Below are positions 46,896-58,673 of a stretch of DNA of 64,000 bases, in pieces (positions within the stretch are counted from its first letter, which is position 1; each line of letters begins with the position of its first letter). The stretch spans positions 62,001 to 126,000 of the forward strand of contig NZ_JSEP01000007.1 in assembly GCF_001624695.1 (NCBI RefSeq), written 5' to 3'. The position numbers and the translations under genes were made by a program. The stretch comes from Labrenzia sp. OB1. Lineage in GTDB: Bacteria > Pseudomonadota > Alphaproteobacteria > Rhizobiales > Stappiaceae. The notes under the pieces are model-generated. The model saw only the letters and a list, made by a program, of their open reading frames with translations. It was not told the DNA's origin and ran no database searches.

Positions 46896-47306
46896 TCAAC
46901 CGATATACTGCGGTGTTTCGTCCGCTTCCGGCGCCCACATCTTTTCAAGATTGTAGAAGCCGCGTACTTCCGGACGGAAAATGTGAACGATCACATCACC
47001 CGCATCAATCAGCACCCAATCGCAGGTCGTCATACCCTCAACCGTTGCCTTTCCGGCGCCGGCTGCTTTCAGGTCTTTCTGCAAATGTTCCGCGATCGCG
47101 CCCACGTGACGGTGAGAGCGTCCGGACACGATCACCATGTGATCGGCCAGGGAACTTTTGCCTGCGATGTCGAGAGTAACAACGTCCTCAGCTTTGGAGT
47201 CGTCAAGACTGGTGAGGACCGTATCGAGAAGGTCAGCCGCAAGATCAGTGCTTACGGATGCCTGCAGAGGAGAGGACATATCTGTCCGCCCACTTTCAAA
47301 GGTCAT
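46896..47306 (-). CDS. rsfS: Ribosomal silencing factor RsfS
   Basis: 136 residues. The RsfS/Iojap domain contains DDSKAEDVVTLDIAGKSSLA, MVIVSGRSHRHVGAIAEHL and GDVIVHIFRPEVRGFYNLEK. Binds ribosomal protein uL14 and blocks subunit joining in starvation. The start may be the ATG at 47306 or the one at 47279 (MSSPLQAS), which has GGGCGG six bases upstream; both fit the family. Confidence 0.93.
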   Translation of the reverse strand: MTFESGRTDMSSPLQASVSTDLAADLLDTVLTSLDDSKAEDVVTLDIAGKSSLADHMVIVSGRSHRHVGAIAEHLQKDLKAAGAGKATVEGMTTCDWVLIDAGDVIVHIFRPEVRGFYNLEKMWAPEADETPQYIG

Positions 47307-47517
47307 GGTCAGGTGTTGTGCCTTTCGCCGTTTGTGCCGTCCTGCGCCCAACGTCGTCACGAACAAAAAAAGTTCGACTTCATACGTCACCCGTTTTGGT
47401 TACAGGACCGGTTGACCGTACCTCGGCCGCGCCACCGCGACCGCCCCCCTATAATACCGCTTCCCGTTTGGCATTTTCAAGACAGGGATTTTTACATGGC
47501 AAATCCGGGCTTAACCG

Positions 47518-48147
47518 TCAGCGGATCTGCCGCAGTTTCGTGGAGGAAGCCTGGTCCAGCGGAGTGTGCAGAAAGGTCCAGACGGGCGCTTCCATATCGG
47601 CCAGAAGAGCCGCTTTTTCTTCAGGAAGTCTATGTTCTTCATAGACTTTCGCCATCGGCGACGACAGGACGGAAAGCGACGCGCCGGGGCGGTCGACAAT
47701 TGCGACCGGCACAGAGCCGACGATGGCGCGCCAGTCCCGCCAGTGATGAAAGCCGGCCAGATTGTCCGCGCCCATGACCCAGACGAATCGTACGCCCGGC
47801 CGTCTGGCGCGCAGCGCCATGATCGTTCTGGCCGTATAAGTCGTGCCGAGAACCGCCTCATAGGCGGTCACTTTCATACGCGGATGATCGGCAAATTCAC
47901 CGGTCAATCGCAGCCGCGTTTCCAGCGGCGCGAGGTCGGAATGGCTCTTGAGCGGATTGCCGGGTGTCACAAACCACCAGATCTGATCGAGTCCCAGCCG
48001 CTTGAGCACGGTCGAGGCGACAAGCCGATGGCCCGAATGCGGCGGATTGAAAGACCCGCCAAAGATGCCTATCCGGTTCCCGGTTTCGGCATGAGGCAGC
48101 TTCAGCCAGTCGCGGCCGAGCTCCGGCCGGAAACCCGAAGCACTCAT
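47518..48147 (-). CDS. nadD: Nicotinate-nucleotide adenylyltransferase NadD
   Basis: 209 residues. The nucleotidyltransferase motif is [14 protein letters not shown], with [11 protein letters not shown] and [18 protein letters not shown]. Transfers AMP to nicotinate mononucleotide in NAD synthesis. Its ATG overlaps the proA stop by 4 bp; the frame also runs upstream inside proA but is not coding there. Confidence 0.95.
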   Translation of the reverse strand: MSASGFRPELGRDWLKLPHAETGNRIGIFGGSFNPPHSGHRLVASTVLKRLGLDQIWWFVTPGNPLKSHSDLAPLETRLRLTGEFADHPRMKVTAYEAVLGTTYTARTIMALRARRPGVRFVWVMGADNLAGFHHWRDWRAIVGSVPVAIVDRPGASLSVLSSPMAKVYEEHRLPEEKAALLADMEAPVWTFLHTPLDQASSTKLRQIR

Positions 48148-49424
48148 GGGCGCGTCTGACCCGTCCCGTGAACCCTGTATTTGAAACTGGTCAGCTGTTC
48201 GACGCCAACCGGCCCACGCGCATGCATCCGCCCGGTGGCGATGCCGATTTCGGCGCCCATGCCGAATTCGCCGCCATCGGCAAACTGGGTGGAGGCATTG
48301 TGCAGGACGATGGCCGAATCGACTTCCCGCTGGAAACGATCCGCCGCTGCCAGATCTTCCGTCAGGATGCAATCGGTATGGTTGGAACCGTATCGGGCGA
48401 TATGATCCATCGCCGCGTCCAGGTCCTTGACGACCTTCACCGCGAGGATCTTGTCGAGATACTCGGTGGACCAGTCTTCCTCGCTGGCCGGAACGATGTT
48501 CTCGCAGATATCGCGCACACGGGCGCCGCCGCGGATTTCGCACCCCTGGTCCTGCAGCGCCTTGACGATGACAGGCAAGTGAGTGTGGGCGACATCCTCA
48601 TGCACCAGAAGCGTTTCCAGCGCACCGCATATTCCCGTGCGGCGGAGTTTGGAGTTCACGACGATTTCGACGGATTGCTGCGGATCGGCCGCCTTGTCGA
48701 CGAAAATATGCACAAGACCTTCCAGGTGCGCGAAGACCGGCACGCGGGCCTCGCCCTGTACGCGCTCCACGAGGCTGCGGCCACCACGCGGCACGATGAC
48801 GTCGAGATTGCCGCTCAGACCGCGCAGCATTTCGCCCACCGCCGCCCTGTCGGTGACCGGAACCATCTGGATGGCGTCTTCGGGAAGACCCGCTGCCGCC
48901 AAACCTTTCTGAAGAGCCGCATGGATCGCCCTGTTGGAACGGATCGTGTCGGAGCCACCTCGCAAAACCACCGCGTTGCCGGCCTTGAGGCACAAGGCGC
49001 CGGCATCCGCCGTCACGTTGGGACGGCTTTCATAGATCACCCCGATGACGCCCAGCGGCGTGCGTACACGCTCGATTTTGAGCTCGTTCGGCCGCTCCCA
49101 TGCGGCAATGACTCTGCCGACAGGATCGTCGAGTGCAACGATATCCTCCAGCGCGCGGGCGATGGCCTCGATCCGTTCTTCGCTCAAGGTGCCGCGATCC
49201 AGGAAAGACGCTGCCTGTCCATTGGCGGTCATGGCATCGATATCCTGCCTGTTTCCGGCAAGGATCTCCGGCGTCGATGCACGGACCGCGACGGCCATCT
49301 CGCGCAGGGCCCTGTTCTTCTGCTCCGCCGGTGCCGTCGCAAGGATCCGGCCCGCAACACGGGCGCGCTGCCCGATCTGCGCCATCAGGTCCCCGGTGGT
49401 CTTTGCCTCGACTACATCCAGCAT
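48144..49424 (-). CDS. proA: Gamma-glutamyl phosphate reductase ProA
   Basis: 426 residues, aldehyde-dehydrogenase fold. [18 protein letters not shown] contains the catalytic cysteine; [14 protein letters not shown] and [16 protein letters not shown] are family signatures. Reduces glutamyl phosphate to glutamate semialdehyde in proline synthesis. Start at [11 protein letters not shown] with AGGAG nine bases upstream. Confidence 0.96.
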   Translation of the reverse strand: MLDVVEAKTTGDLMAQIGQRARVAGRILATAPAEQKNRALREMAVAVRASTPEILAGNRQDIDAMTANGQAASFLDRGTLSEERIEAIARALEDIVALDDPVGRVIAAWERPNELKIERVRTPLGVIGVIYESRPNVTADAGALCLKAGNAVVLRGGSDTIRSNRAIHAALQKGLAAAGLPEDAIQMVPVTDRAAVGEMLRGLSGNLDVIVPRGGRSLVERVQGEARVPVFAHLEGLVHIFVDKAADPQQSVEIVVNSKLRRTGICGALETLLVHEDVAHTHLPVIVKALQDQGCEIRGGARVRDICENIVPASEEDWSTEYLDKILAVKVVKDLDAAMDHIARYGSNHTDCILTEDLAAADRFQREVDSAIVLHNASTQFADGGEFGMGAEIGIATGRMHARGPVGVEQLTSFKYRVHGTGQTRP

Positions 49425-49524
49425 TGCTGCAAACTCCTGTTCAGCCGGTTTGTCCGAACGTCCCATCCGCTTTCATGTCAATCCATGTGACAGCGGGATC
49501 GTCAACCGTTTGTCTCCCGGCTTT

Positions 49525-51734
<2,210 letters not shown>

Positions 51735-52301
51735 TCAGGCCTGATCCTGTCTCGAGTCAAAGCCGTTTAAAAAACCTGTCCGTGTCAGTTCCATACGGAT
51801 GGCGGGCACTGTCGCACCGCGCGACAGGCTGGCGCAGCCCACTCGTGCGACCTCGCGAAAACCGAGCTTTGCCGCAACCTTGAGCGACGCGGGGTTCCCG
51901 ATCATGGCCTCGCAGGCCACAAGCTGGTGATCCGTATTGCGGAACAGCCAGTCAACCGCCGCACCGACCGCCTCGCTCATGAAGCCCCTGCCCCAGTAGG
52001 CACGCCCCAGCCAATAGCCGATCTCCGGGGTCTCCCGCAACTTTTTGAAGGCGAAACCGCCGATCATTTCGCCGTCATGGTCAATCTGAAAGCCGAGGTC
52101 ACCGGCTGTCTTCCAGTCGGCCCAGCTGTCCACGGACGCCTGCAGCGAGGTTCTGCCGCGCTCGAGGTCATAGGGATGCGGTACACGCGACAGCATCCTG
52201 GCGACCTCATAGTCACCAAGAAGTTCCGCGCAGCGGTCCAGATCTTCCAGGCGCGGCGGCCGGAGAACCAGCCGTTCGGAAGTGATGAGCGGAGCGCTCA
52301 T
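51735..52301 (-). CDS. GNAT N-acetyltransferase (fourth of four tandem genes)
   Basis: 188 residues, RimJ/RimL-like: TSERLVLRPPRLEDLDRCAE, PEIGYWLGRAYWGRGFMSEA and AKLGFREVARV. The ATG overlaps the previous GNAT stop (ATGA). It ends 24 bp before obgE. Clearly a paralogue of its three upstream neighbours (shared IGYWLGRAYWGRGF-type motif), with substrate unknown. Confidence 0.87.
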   Translation of the reverse strand: MSAPLITSERLVLRPPRLEDLDRCAELLGDYEVARMLSRVPHPYDLERGRTSLQASVDSWADWKTAGDLGFQIDHDGEMIGGFAFKKLRETPEIGYWLGRAYWGRGFMSEAVGAAVDWLFRNTDHQLVACEAMIGNPASLKVAAKLGFREVARVGCASLSRGATVPAIRMELTRTGFLNGFDSRQDQA

Positions 52302-52840
52302 GAGCCCGTTCCCGCCGCTGCCGGAAACCGTTCACGCCGCAACATCACCCGGGCTCCGGGAAGCTCGGCGTCCCGCGACCTGATCGGGAGCAGATAAGGT
52401 CCCTCATCCTCAAAACCGAGTTTTTTCAAAACGTTGAGGGAAGCCGTGTTTTCCGTCAGCGCGCCGCTCATGACGCGCTTTGTCTCCGTGGTCTCGAACA
52501 GCCATGCCAGGATCGCGCGGCCCGCCTCGCTCATGAAGCCGCGCCCCCAATAGTCCTTGCCCAGCCAATAGCCGAATTCCGGTGCCTCAGCCGGCGATCC
52601 GACCGAGACGACACCGATCAATCCGCTGCCACCGTCAATCGCGAAGGCCCGCTCGCCATCCTCCTTGCACACCGCATTCAGCCCGTACCAGTAACGGGCA
52701 TCCTCAAGCGAATAAGGGTGCGGGACCCGCGCGAGCATCTTCGCCACATCGTATTCTCCGATGAGACGGGTAATGACCGGCAAGTCTTCGGGAACAACCG
52801 GACGCAGCAGAAGGCGCCCGGTTCCAAGCTCGGGAAGCAT
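52298..52840 (-). CDS. GNAT N-acetyltransferase (third of four tandem genes)
   Basis: 180 residues: TGRLLLRPVVPEDLPVITRL, FGYWLGKDYWGRGFMSEAGR and LKKLGFEDEGPYLL. The ATG shares its A with the previous stop (TGATG); AAGGAGG is seven bases upstream. A GTG three bases earlier is also possible. Paralogue of the adjacent acetyltransferases. Confidence 0.87.
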   Translation of the reverse strand: MLPELGTGRLLLRPVVPEDLPVITRLIGEYDVAKMLARVPHPYSLEDARYWYGLNAVCKEDGERAFAIDGGSGLIGVVSVGSPAEAPEFGYWLGKDYWGRGFMSEAGRAILAWLFETTETKRVMSGALTENTASLNVLKKLGFEDEGPYLLPIRSRDAELPGARVMLRRERFPAAAGTGS

Positions 52841-53409
52841 CACGCGGCCTCCTTCCGGGCTTCGAAATCCGCCCGCTCAAGCCGGACCACGACATTGGCG
52901 ACCCTGCGATCAAGTGCCACGGAAAACCGTTCGGTCAGGCTGTAGGGCTTGAAGCCCATCTTGCGCAGGAGACCGCGCGAGCGGAAATTGTCCTCAAAGG
53001 CCCGCGCCGCGATGGCATCGGTTTCGAAGGCGTCGAACGCCCATGCGAGCACCGCTTCCACCGCCTCGGCGGCATAGCCGTGCCCCTGGAACGCCCGTCC
53101 GATCCAGTAGCCGAGCGTCGGCGTTGCCGGCAGGTTTTCGAGATCGCCCGGCGGCTCGACGGCCACGACGCCGATGAAGACGCCGCCGAGGGTAATTGCG
53201 AACAACGCCTCGGTCTTGAAGGGATCCTTGCCGACGACCGATTTCAGGAACGTTTCCGCCGCTCCCTCTTCGTAAGGCCACGTAAAGGAGGTCAGCCATC
53301 TGGCCACCTCGAAATCCCGGCCCGCAAGAGTGGCCATGGCTTCGGCATCGCTCAACGCAACCGGTCTGAGGATCAGGCGCCGCGTTTTCAGGTCAGGCAA
53401 CATGGTCAT
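52840..53409 (-). CDS. GNAT N-acetyltransferase (second of four tandem genes)
   Basis: 189 residues: KTRRLILRPVALSDAEAMAT, LGYWIGRAFQGHGYAAEAVE and LRKMGFKPYSLTER. The ATG overlaps the first GNAT stop (ATGA) at 53406-53409; an ATG six bases further in is also possible. Same family and coupling pattern as its neighbours. Confidence 0.87.
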   Translation of the reverse strand: MTMLPDLKTRRLILRPVALSDAEAMATLAGRDFEVARWLTSFTWPYEEGAAETFLKSVVGKDPFKTEALFAITLGGVFIGVVAVEPPGDLENLPATPTLGYWIGRAFQGHGYAAEAVEAVLAWAFDAFETDAIAARAFEDNFRSRGLLRKMGFKPYSLTERFSVALDRRVANVVVRLERADFEARKEAA

Positions 53410-54011
53410 CGGCCCTGCCCCCATCCCTTGAGCGACTTCCAGACCGCACGTTCCAGCGTATAACGCTCGATCGGCACGGATCCGCCCGCTCCGAGGGAGC
53501 GTATCATCGCCTGGTCGCGGTACTGGAACCCGGACTTGACCAGCACCCGGCGGGAGGCCGGATTGGTCACCCTGCAGGACCCCTGAAGTTCGTCGATTTC
53601 GTTCCAGGCAAAGGCATGGTCGACGAGGGAATGCACCGCCTCGGTCGCGAGGCCCCGCCCCCAGAACGGTTCGCCCAGCCAGTATCCTACATGGACGGGC
53701 CCGCCGGTTTCCACGACTGCGTATTTGGCAATACCGATCAGACGGCCGGTGCTTTTCAGCCGGATCGCGAAGACAGCCGTGCAGGCGCGATCTTGCCCTG
53801 CCTTTTCGATCAGCGCGCGGCCATCCTTGGCGGTGAAGGGATGCGGCATCGTCGCGAGATTCGCCGCCACAGTCTTGTTGTCGGCCAGATACACAAGATC
53901 GGCCAGATCGTCCCTGCGCGGCTTGTCCAGCAGCACACGAACCGCTTCCTGCGGCAACGGGGCCGCAATCGAACTGCTCTCGTCCAGTAACCCATCGCTT
54001 TCAACAACCAT
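53406..54011 (-). CDS. GNAT N-acetyltransferase (first of four tandem genes)
   Basis: 201 residues: VGYWLGEPFWGRGLATEAVH and RVLVKSGFQYRDQAMI. The N-terminal 30 residues are extra compared with its neighbours. TGGAGG lies five bases ahead of the ATG at 54011, the best ribosome-binding site of the four, so this is where translation of the set starts. It follows rpmA after a hairpin terminator, which may let read-through set expression. Confidence 0.88.
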   Translation of the reverse strand: MVVESDGLLDESSSIAAPLPQEAVRVLLDKPRRDDLADLVYLADNKTVAANLATMPHPFTAKDGRALIEKAGQDRACTAVFAIRLKSTGRLIGIAKYAVVETGGPVHVGYWLGEPFWGRGLATEAVHSLVDHAFAWNEIDELQGSCRVTNPASRRVLVKSGFQYRDQAMIRSLGAGGSVPIERYTLERAVWKSLKGWGQGR

Positions 54012-54037
54012 TTTTTCCTCCAGCCAAAACAAATCAA

Positions 54038-54063
54038 GGGAGAGATGGTGTCCCATCTCTCCC
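54038..54063 (-). terminator. Hairpin terminator or attenuator after rpmA
   Basis: GGGAGAGATGG (54038-54048) and CCATCTCTCCC (54053-54063) pair perfectly over 11 bp around four bases. On the minus strand a T-rich stretch (TTGATTTGTTTT) follows. It lies between rpmA and the GNAT genes and overlaps their leader. Confidence 0.75.
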
Positions 54064-54150
54064 CTGGATCTCTGACTGGCCGGTTGCTGGCCTCATCTCG
54101 AAATGCCGGGGTCGTGAGGGACACCGGCGTTTCGAAACTTCACGTCGGCT

Positions 54151-54420
54151 TTACTCCGCTGCTTCCGCTACCGGGAGCACATTAATGTAGGTTCGCTTGT
54201 TGGCTTTCGCCTGAAACTCAACCTTGCCTTCCACGGTAGCGAAAATGGTATGGTCCTTGCCCATGCCCACGCCGTTACCCGGATGCCACTGAGTGCCACG
54301 CTGACGAGCGATAATGTTGCCGGGAATCACAGCTTCCCCGCCGAATTTCTTGACGCCGAGACGGCGGCCGGCCGAGTCGCGACCGTTGCGGGATGAACCG
54401 CCTGCCTTTTTATGTGCCAT
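54151..54420 (-). CDS. rpmA: 50S ribosomal protein L27
   Basis: 89 residues. Begins [20 protein letters not shown], the conserved N-terminus that reaches the peptidyl-transferase centre, and continues [24 protein letters not shown] eight bases upstream. Follows rplU by 54 bp. Confidence 0.98.
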   Translation of the reverse strand: MAHKKAGGSSRNGRDSAGRRLGVKKFGGEAVIPGNIIARQRGTQWHPGNGVGMGKDHTIFATVEGKVEFQAKANKRTYINVLPVAEAAE

Positions 54421-54474
54421 CGTTAGAACTCCTCGTTCTTCGAATTCTCTTTAACAGGTACCGGAAACGGCGGC

Positions 54475-55131
54475 TTACTTGCCGGCCAGTTCCTTGGCCT
54501 GTTCAACCCAGTTGTCGCGCTCGATGCGGCCCTTGAAGTTCAGGACCTCGTCAACGCGGGCAATGTCTTCCGCGGAGAAGGCGATGATCTGCTCATAGGT
54601 CATAATGCCCAGAGCATTCAGCTTCTTCTCCAGGACCGGGCCGACGCCGGAGATCTTCTTCAGATCGTCCTTGCCGTCCGGTGCGGTGAAGAGAGGCTCG
54701 ACAGCCGCCTCTTCCTTCTTGTCTGCCTTCTTCTCGGCAGCAGGCTTGGCTGCCGCCGGAGCCTCTTCAGCCTTCGGCGCGGCCTTCTTCGGCGCTGCCT
54801 TCTTGGCCGGCTTCGCGCCACCGGTCAGGATATCGGTCACCTTGACGAGGGTGAATGACTGACGATGGCCATTGCGGCGGCGTGAATTCTGACGCCGGCG
54901 CTTCTTGAAAATGATGATCTTGCGGTTGCGGCCCTGTTCGACCACTTCCGCAACGACGCTGGCGCCTTCGACAAGCGGCGCGCCGACAGTTGTATCGGTT
55001 CCGTTGCCAACCATGAGCACGTCGTCAAAGGTGACGGTGCTGCCGGCCTCGGCATCGAGTTTTTCGACCTTCAGGAGGTCGTCGGCAGCGACAGTATACT
55101 GCTTGCCACCGGTCTTGATCACTGCGAACAT
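54475..55131 (-). CDS. rplU: 50S ribosomal protein L21 with C-terminal extension
   Basis: 218 residues, about twice the usual 103. Residues 1-104 are L21 ([37 protein letters not shown]). Then comes an Ala/Lys/Glu/Pro-rich linker (about 105-150) and a helix-hairpin-helix-like domain ([20 protein letters not shown]) of the type also found on other alphaproteobacterial proteins. The extension may contact RNA or partner proteins; no function is known to me. Start at MFAVIKTGG with GAAGGA upstream. Confidence 0.95.
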   Translation of the reverse strand: MFAVIKTGGKQYTVAADDLLKVEKLDAEAGSTVTFDDVLMVGNGTDTTVGAPLVEGASVVAEVVEQGRNRKIIIFKKRRRQNSRRRNGHRQSFTLVKVTDILTGGAKPAKKAAPKKAAPKAEEAPAAAKPAAEKKADKKEEAAVEPLFTAPDGKDDLKKISGVGPVLEKKLNALGIMTYEQIIAFSAEDIARVDEVLNFKGRIERDNWVEQAKELAGK

Positions 55132-55350
55132 GTCTCGCACGTCCTTCTTTTCGTTTTTGAACTCACCGGCCGTGATGTTGAACCATCTGTCAGCCGGCAG
55201 CTATCGGGTCGAAACGAGGCGCTTGCTGCACCGGAGCACAAAGCCCGGTTGGCAAGTCTTTGGTGACGGGTTGAGCGTGAAGCTGTGAAAGCCCGGCAGG
55301 CCTGGAACGACGGTCAATACCCGGAAAGGCGAACCTTTTCGAGCTCGCGC

Positions 55351-55378
55351 AATATAGTCAAACAGCTTGCGATGTCAA
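55351..55378 (-). promoter_or_regulatory. Sigma-70-type promoter of rplU-rpmA
   Basis: TTGACA (55378-55373) and TATATT (55356-55351) with a 16-bp spacer on the minus strand. It implies a leader of about 210 bases before rplU. Confidence 0.7.
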
Positions 55379-55702
55379 ACGGAAATCTGAGCCGTTCCGC
55401 CGGTCTTATGCTTCCGGCCGCCTCTCTCGTCCGGGCACACCGCACCGGAGCGCCAGGGAAGAACCGTCCCCGTCACGCGGCGCGAACGCCCTCCATGCGC
55501 TCCCGGCCGCGCCGTTCCGGATACTGGCCCGGACTTCACTATCCGGCCCCTTGCGCCGGAATCCTTTGCGAACCGCAAGCCGATCCGTGACAATTCGGCC
55601 GGCGGCAGACCCATGAACCGGCCCTGTTCGGCCGTTGCACCGCCCGAACCGGCGTGGAAATCCGGCTCATCCACATTTGGCGAAAAACACTGAAATCCGG
55701 TC

Positions 55703-55731
55703 TTGCGGCGCGCGCACAGTGTGTCTATGTT
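55703..55731 (+). promoter_or_regulatory. Likely promoter of tRNA-Ser
   Basis: TTGCGG (55703-55708) and TATGTT (55726-55731) with a 17-bp spacer, about 37 bases upstream of the mature tRNA 5' end. Confidence 0.5.
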
Positions 55732-55768
55732 CCGCGCCACTTGAGACCCGTTTAGTCAAAAGTACCGC

Positions 55769-55858
55769 GGAGAGGTGCCGGAGTGGTCGAACGGGGCGGT
55801 CTCGAAAACCGTTGAGCGCGCAAGCGTTCCGAGGGTTCGAATCCCTCTCTCTCCGCCA
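55769..55858 (+). tRNA. tRNA-Ser (anticodon CGA)
   Basis: 90 nt including an encoded CCA. Acceptor GGAGAGG, anticodon loop CTCGAAA, class II variable arm (TTGAGCGCGCAAGCGTTCCGA region) and T-arm GGGTTCGAATCCC. Discriminator base G. Confidence 0.95.
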
Positions 55859-55917
55859 ATTTCGATAAAATATTGCGTATCCGATACTTCTTTGCTGGAT
55901 CAGAATAACCTGCCTTC

Positions 55918-56469
55918 ATGATCAGACCTGCAGCAAAATCACACTGCCCGGGTTGCGGTGTTGACCTGGAAAGTTTCGATGGGCCGACCCATGCCTACAT
56001 GACGTCATCGCCCGCCTGTTTCGAACTTTTCACCAATGTTCTGGCTTTTGAATACAGTGACGCAGCACTGCTGGCGACACATCGGCTGACGGTTGACACC
56101 TATGCGGTTCAGCATCCGGGAACCGGCGGGAGCCGCCGGCAGATTCAATCGGTTGGTCTGCACCTGGTGCGTCTGTGCGTGCAACTGGCATCACCGCTCC
56201 CGCCCAAGGAAACCAACGACGTCATGCTTGGCTGTGCCAGGCATAAGCAGACATTTGTTTTCCTCGAGCCACCCGACCGGTTTTCAATGACCGTTGGGGA
56301 TGTCGCGCCCTATGCCGGGGACACAAAACATGCCGGGAAAGTACGGGAATGGGCCGCCAGGACGTGGAATGACTGGGCGAAGCACCATAGCTACATCCAC
56401 GGCTGGATCGAAAAATACATGCCGGAAATCAGCCCGGACAAGTCCTTTTCCTCGAGCACTAAACGATAA
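55918..56469 (+). CDS. DUF5946 family protein
   Basis: 183 residues. The N-terminal CPGCGVDLESFDGPTHAYMT and DTYAVQHPG followed by QSVGLHLVRLC match the DUF5946 family as I know it. The CxxC pair may bind zinc. A Trp-rich C-terminal end (WAARTWNDWAKHHSYIHGWI) follows. Function unknown. It stands alone after tRNA-Ser. Confidence 0.75.
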   Translation: MIRPAAKSHCPGCGVDLESFDGPTHAYMTSSPACFELFTNVLAFEYSDAALLATHRLTVDTYAVQHPGTGGSRRQIQSVGLHLVRLCVQLASPLPPKETNDVMLGCARHKQTFVFLEPPDRFSMTVGDVAPYAGDTKHAGKVREWAARTWNDWAKHHSYIHGWIEKYMPEISPDKSFSSSTKR

Positions 56470-56822
56470 CAAGAGCAGGCACCCCTGTATCATCCTCACC
56501 TTGACCCGCCGGGAGACCGGACAGCTATTTCAAAATCTTCCGTCAGCCCTCAGGGTCCGTGGAAAGTTCTTCAAAAAGGGTCGGCTGCTCCACGGAAGGC
56601 CCGCCATTTTTCATCAATAACCGCTTCCGAAGCCGCTTGGTCGCTTTCGGAGCAGCGCGATCGAGTTTTCAACCCTGGTATCCATACCTCTCGTCAACGC
56701 AAGGGTGATTACCGGCGTTTTGTTTTGGTTCCTGAATGTGCCCGACGGTCGATATGCGTGACTTTTCCAGCCTTCGCCCACGAATGATGAACGTCTGCCT
56801 GTTTTGTGGCCGGGATACTGGA
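56470..56822. other. Gap between the DUF5946 and LysR genes
   Basis: 353 bp between convergent genes. It contains TCCGTGGA (56556-56563) and TCCACGGA (56589-56596), an 8-bp inverted repeat with a 25-bp loop. Nothing else is recognisable. Confidence 0.4.
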
Positions 56823-57704
56823 TCAGTCCTCCGCGATCCCCATCTCGGTTTCGCGCATTCCGGCTCTTATCCATGCGCAGATCATCCGTACCGTGCGTTC
56901 CGAAACCCGGTCGGGATCTACAGTCATCCAATAGGACAGGCCGTCGACCCAAATGTCGGGGCGCACGACGCGGAGCAGTCCCTGCTGTATCAGCGGGCCG
57001 GCGAGAATGCTGCTGACCAGTGCAATGCCGGTTCCTGTTAGAGCCGTCTGCAAGACCTGATGCTCATCCGGAAATTCAATGATTTTCCGTGTGTCCGGGA
57101 CACTTTCTCCAAGCTCTTCAAACCAGCAATGCCAGGTCGGCGCGAAATGATGTCCCTGAGACCATCGTGTCTGGACAAGCGTTGAACGCGTATCGGCCGG
57201 GTCGTCGGTTTCGGACGATGTCCCGGCGACAGCCTGAAACCTCTCACTCCTGAGACGTTCTCCCTGCGCGTCCTTCGCATAGCGTATCGATATCGCGGCA
57301 CCATCGGACGGAAGAGCCAGGTCAGTTGTCGCATGGATGCGCAAGGGAAGCGTGTTCCCCATTCCCGAAGAGCGCGCAAGACGGGGCGCCAGCCAGCATG
57401 CGGCAAATGCCGGGGTGACGGAGACCGTGATGACATCACTCTGGCCCATTGCGGAGACCACGGCCCGATCAATTCTTTCGAAGGCGGGCGCAAGTTCCGA
57501 TGCCAGATCCCGGCCTGCTCCTGTCAGGGACGATGGACCGCCTGAACGATTGAACAAGGTTCTTCCGAGCTGTTTCTCGAGGGACCGGATCGCATGGGAT
57601 ACTGCGGTCTGGGTAATGCCAAGATCGTCAGCAGCCCTGCCTTGCGATCCCGTGGCAACCGTCCGTTCAAAGGCACGCAGGCCGGAGAGAGATGCACGCT
57701 TCAT
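56823..57704 (-). CDS. LysR family transcriptional regulator (GcvA-like)
   Basis: 293 residues. N-terminal HTH (SGLRAFERTVATGSQGRAAD, LGITQTAVSHAIRSLEKQLG) and a substrate-binding domain with TVSVTPAFAACWLAPRLARS, typical of the GcvA group. Divergent from the FMN-reductase gene at 57797, which it probably controls. Confidence 0.88.
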   Translation of the reverse strand: MKRASLSGLRAFERTVATGSQGRAADDLGITQTAVSHAIRSLEKQLGRTLFNRSGGPSSLTGAGRDLASELAPAFERIDRAVVSAMGQSDVITVSVTPAFAACWLAPRLARSSGMGNTLPLRIHATTDLALPSDGAAISIRYAKDAQGERLRSERFQAVAGTSSETDDPADTRSTLVQTRWSQGHHFAPTWHCWFEELGESVPDTRKIIEFPDEHQVLQTALTGTGIALVSSILAGPLIQQGLLRVVRPDIWVDGLSYWMTVDPDRVSERTVRMICAWIRAGMRETEMGIAED

Positions 57705-57796
57705 GAATTTACCTCATATCGGCACGAGAATTATGCGTTTGATAACTCGGGATGAAAAGCCGATCTACTTCAATGAGATCATGAAGGAGATTTATG

Positions 57797-58453
57797 ATGC
57801 TTACCGTTTTGAGAGTCGATGCAAGCGCGCGAAATGAACGGTCGCTTTCACGCAAGCTGGCGGATAAATACATCGACGCCCTGTGCCGGGCTTGTCCCGA
57901 CGCCGACATCGTAACGCGGGATGTCGGTTCTCGACCGCCTCCCTTCGTCACCGAAGCCTGGATCGCCGCGGCATTCAAGGCTCCCGAGGACCGGTCGCCG
58001 CATGAACAGGCCGTGCTGGAAGTCTCGGATCAGCTTATTGCCGAAGTGAAATCCGCCGATCTCATCGTCGTGGCTTCGCCACTCTATAACTACGGCATGC
58101 CTGCAACCTTGAAGGCATGGGTGGATCAGATTGTTCGGGTGGGCAAGACGTTCGACTTCGATCTTGCGCGCGGTGACTTTCCGATAGAACCCATGCTGTC
58201 GGGCAAGAAGCTCGTCGTTCTGACGTCAAGTGGCGAGTTTGGGTTTGCTCCAGGTGGTATTCGGCAGAACCAGGATCACCTCACGTCCCATCTGCAAACC
58301 GTCGCCAAGTACATCGGGGCGGAGTCGGTGGATGTCATTCGGATCGAGTACCAGGAGTTCGGAGACGAAAGACACGAAACGTCAAAAAATGCCGCCTTCC
58401 AGATGGCAGAAGCGCAAGGGCGAAAACTTGGACAGCTTCAGGCTGCTGCATAG
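57797..58453 (+). CDS. azoR: FMN-dependent NADH azoreductase (AzoR)
   Basis: 218 residues, flavodoxin-like. VDASARNERSLSRKLADKYI, VVASPLYNYGMPATLKAWVD and VLTSSGEFG are the FMN-binding loops of AzoR. Reduces azo dyes and quinones. AAGGAG at 57784-57789 is seven bases from this ATG; an ATG three bases earlier is closer to it. The pair with a divergent LysR suggests induction by electrophiles. Confidence 0.88.
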   Translation: MLTVLRVDASARNERSLSRKLADKYIDALCRACPDADIVTRDVGSRPPPFVTEAWIAAAFKAPEDRSPHEQAVLEVSDQLIAEVKSADLIVVASPLYNYGMPATLKAWVDQIVRVGKTFDFDLARGDFPIEPMLSGKKLVVLTSSGEFGFAPGGIRQNQDHLTSHLQTVAKYIGAESVDVIRIEYQEFGDERHETSKNAAFQMAEAQGRKLGQLQAAA

Positions 58454-58673
58454 CCAGCTTTCGCGGCTCCGCGGCACTTCTGCTGGCAGGGATTGGGAAC
58501 CAAGTTCAAGACTGCGTCCCAGTCCTCTCCCGTTTTTTGAAGAGGTCAGCGAAAAGGTTCGGATCTTCTCTTCGCAGATACGCTTTTTTGATTTGCGTAG
58601 CGCCCTTCGGCCTCCTTGAGCATCAGGGTGCTGGTGCGGACGTTTTTCCGGACGCTCCGTCGTTTTCCCTGTA

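Larger units (their letters stand above)
55132..55768. other. Gap between rplU and tRNA-Ser
   Basis: About 640 bp. It holds the rplU promoter (55351-55378), a roughly 210-base rplU leader that could carry autoregulatory structure, and the tRNA-Ser promoter (55703-55731). A 121-codon minus-strand open frame at 55375-55740 overlaps both promoters and shows no protein-like pattern; I regard it as non-coding. Confidence 0.5.

Noticed and set aside
55375-55740. 121-codon minus-strand open frame upstream of tRNA-Ser
   Set aside because: It overlaps the rplU and tRNA-Ser promoters and has an Arg/Gly/Pro-rich composition without protein-like features.
55769-56469. tRNA-Ser as attachment site of an integrated element
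   Set aside because: No integrase and no second copy of the tRNA 3' end were seen in the window.
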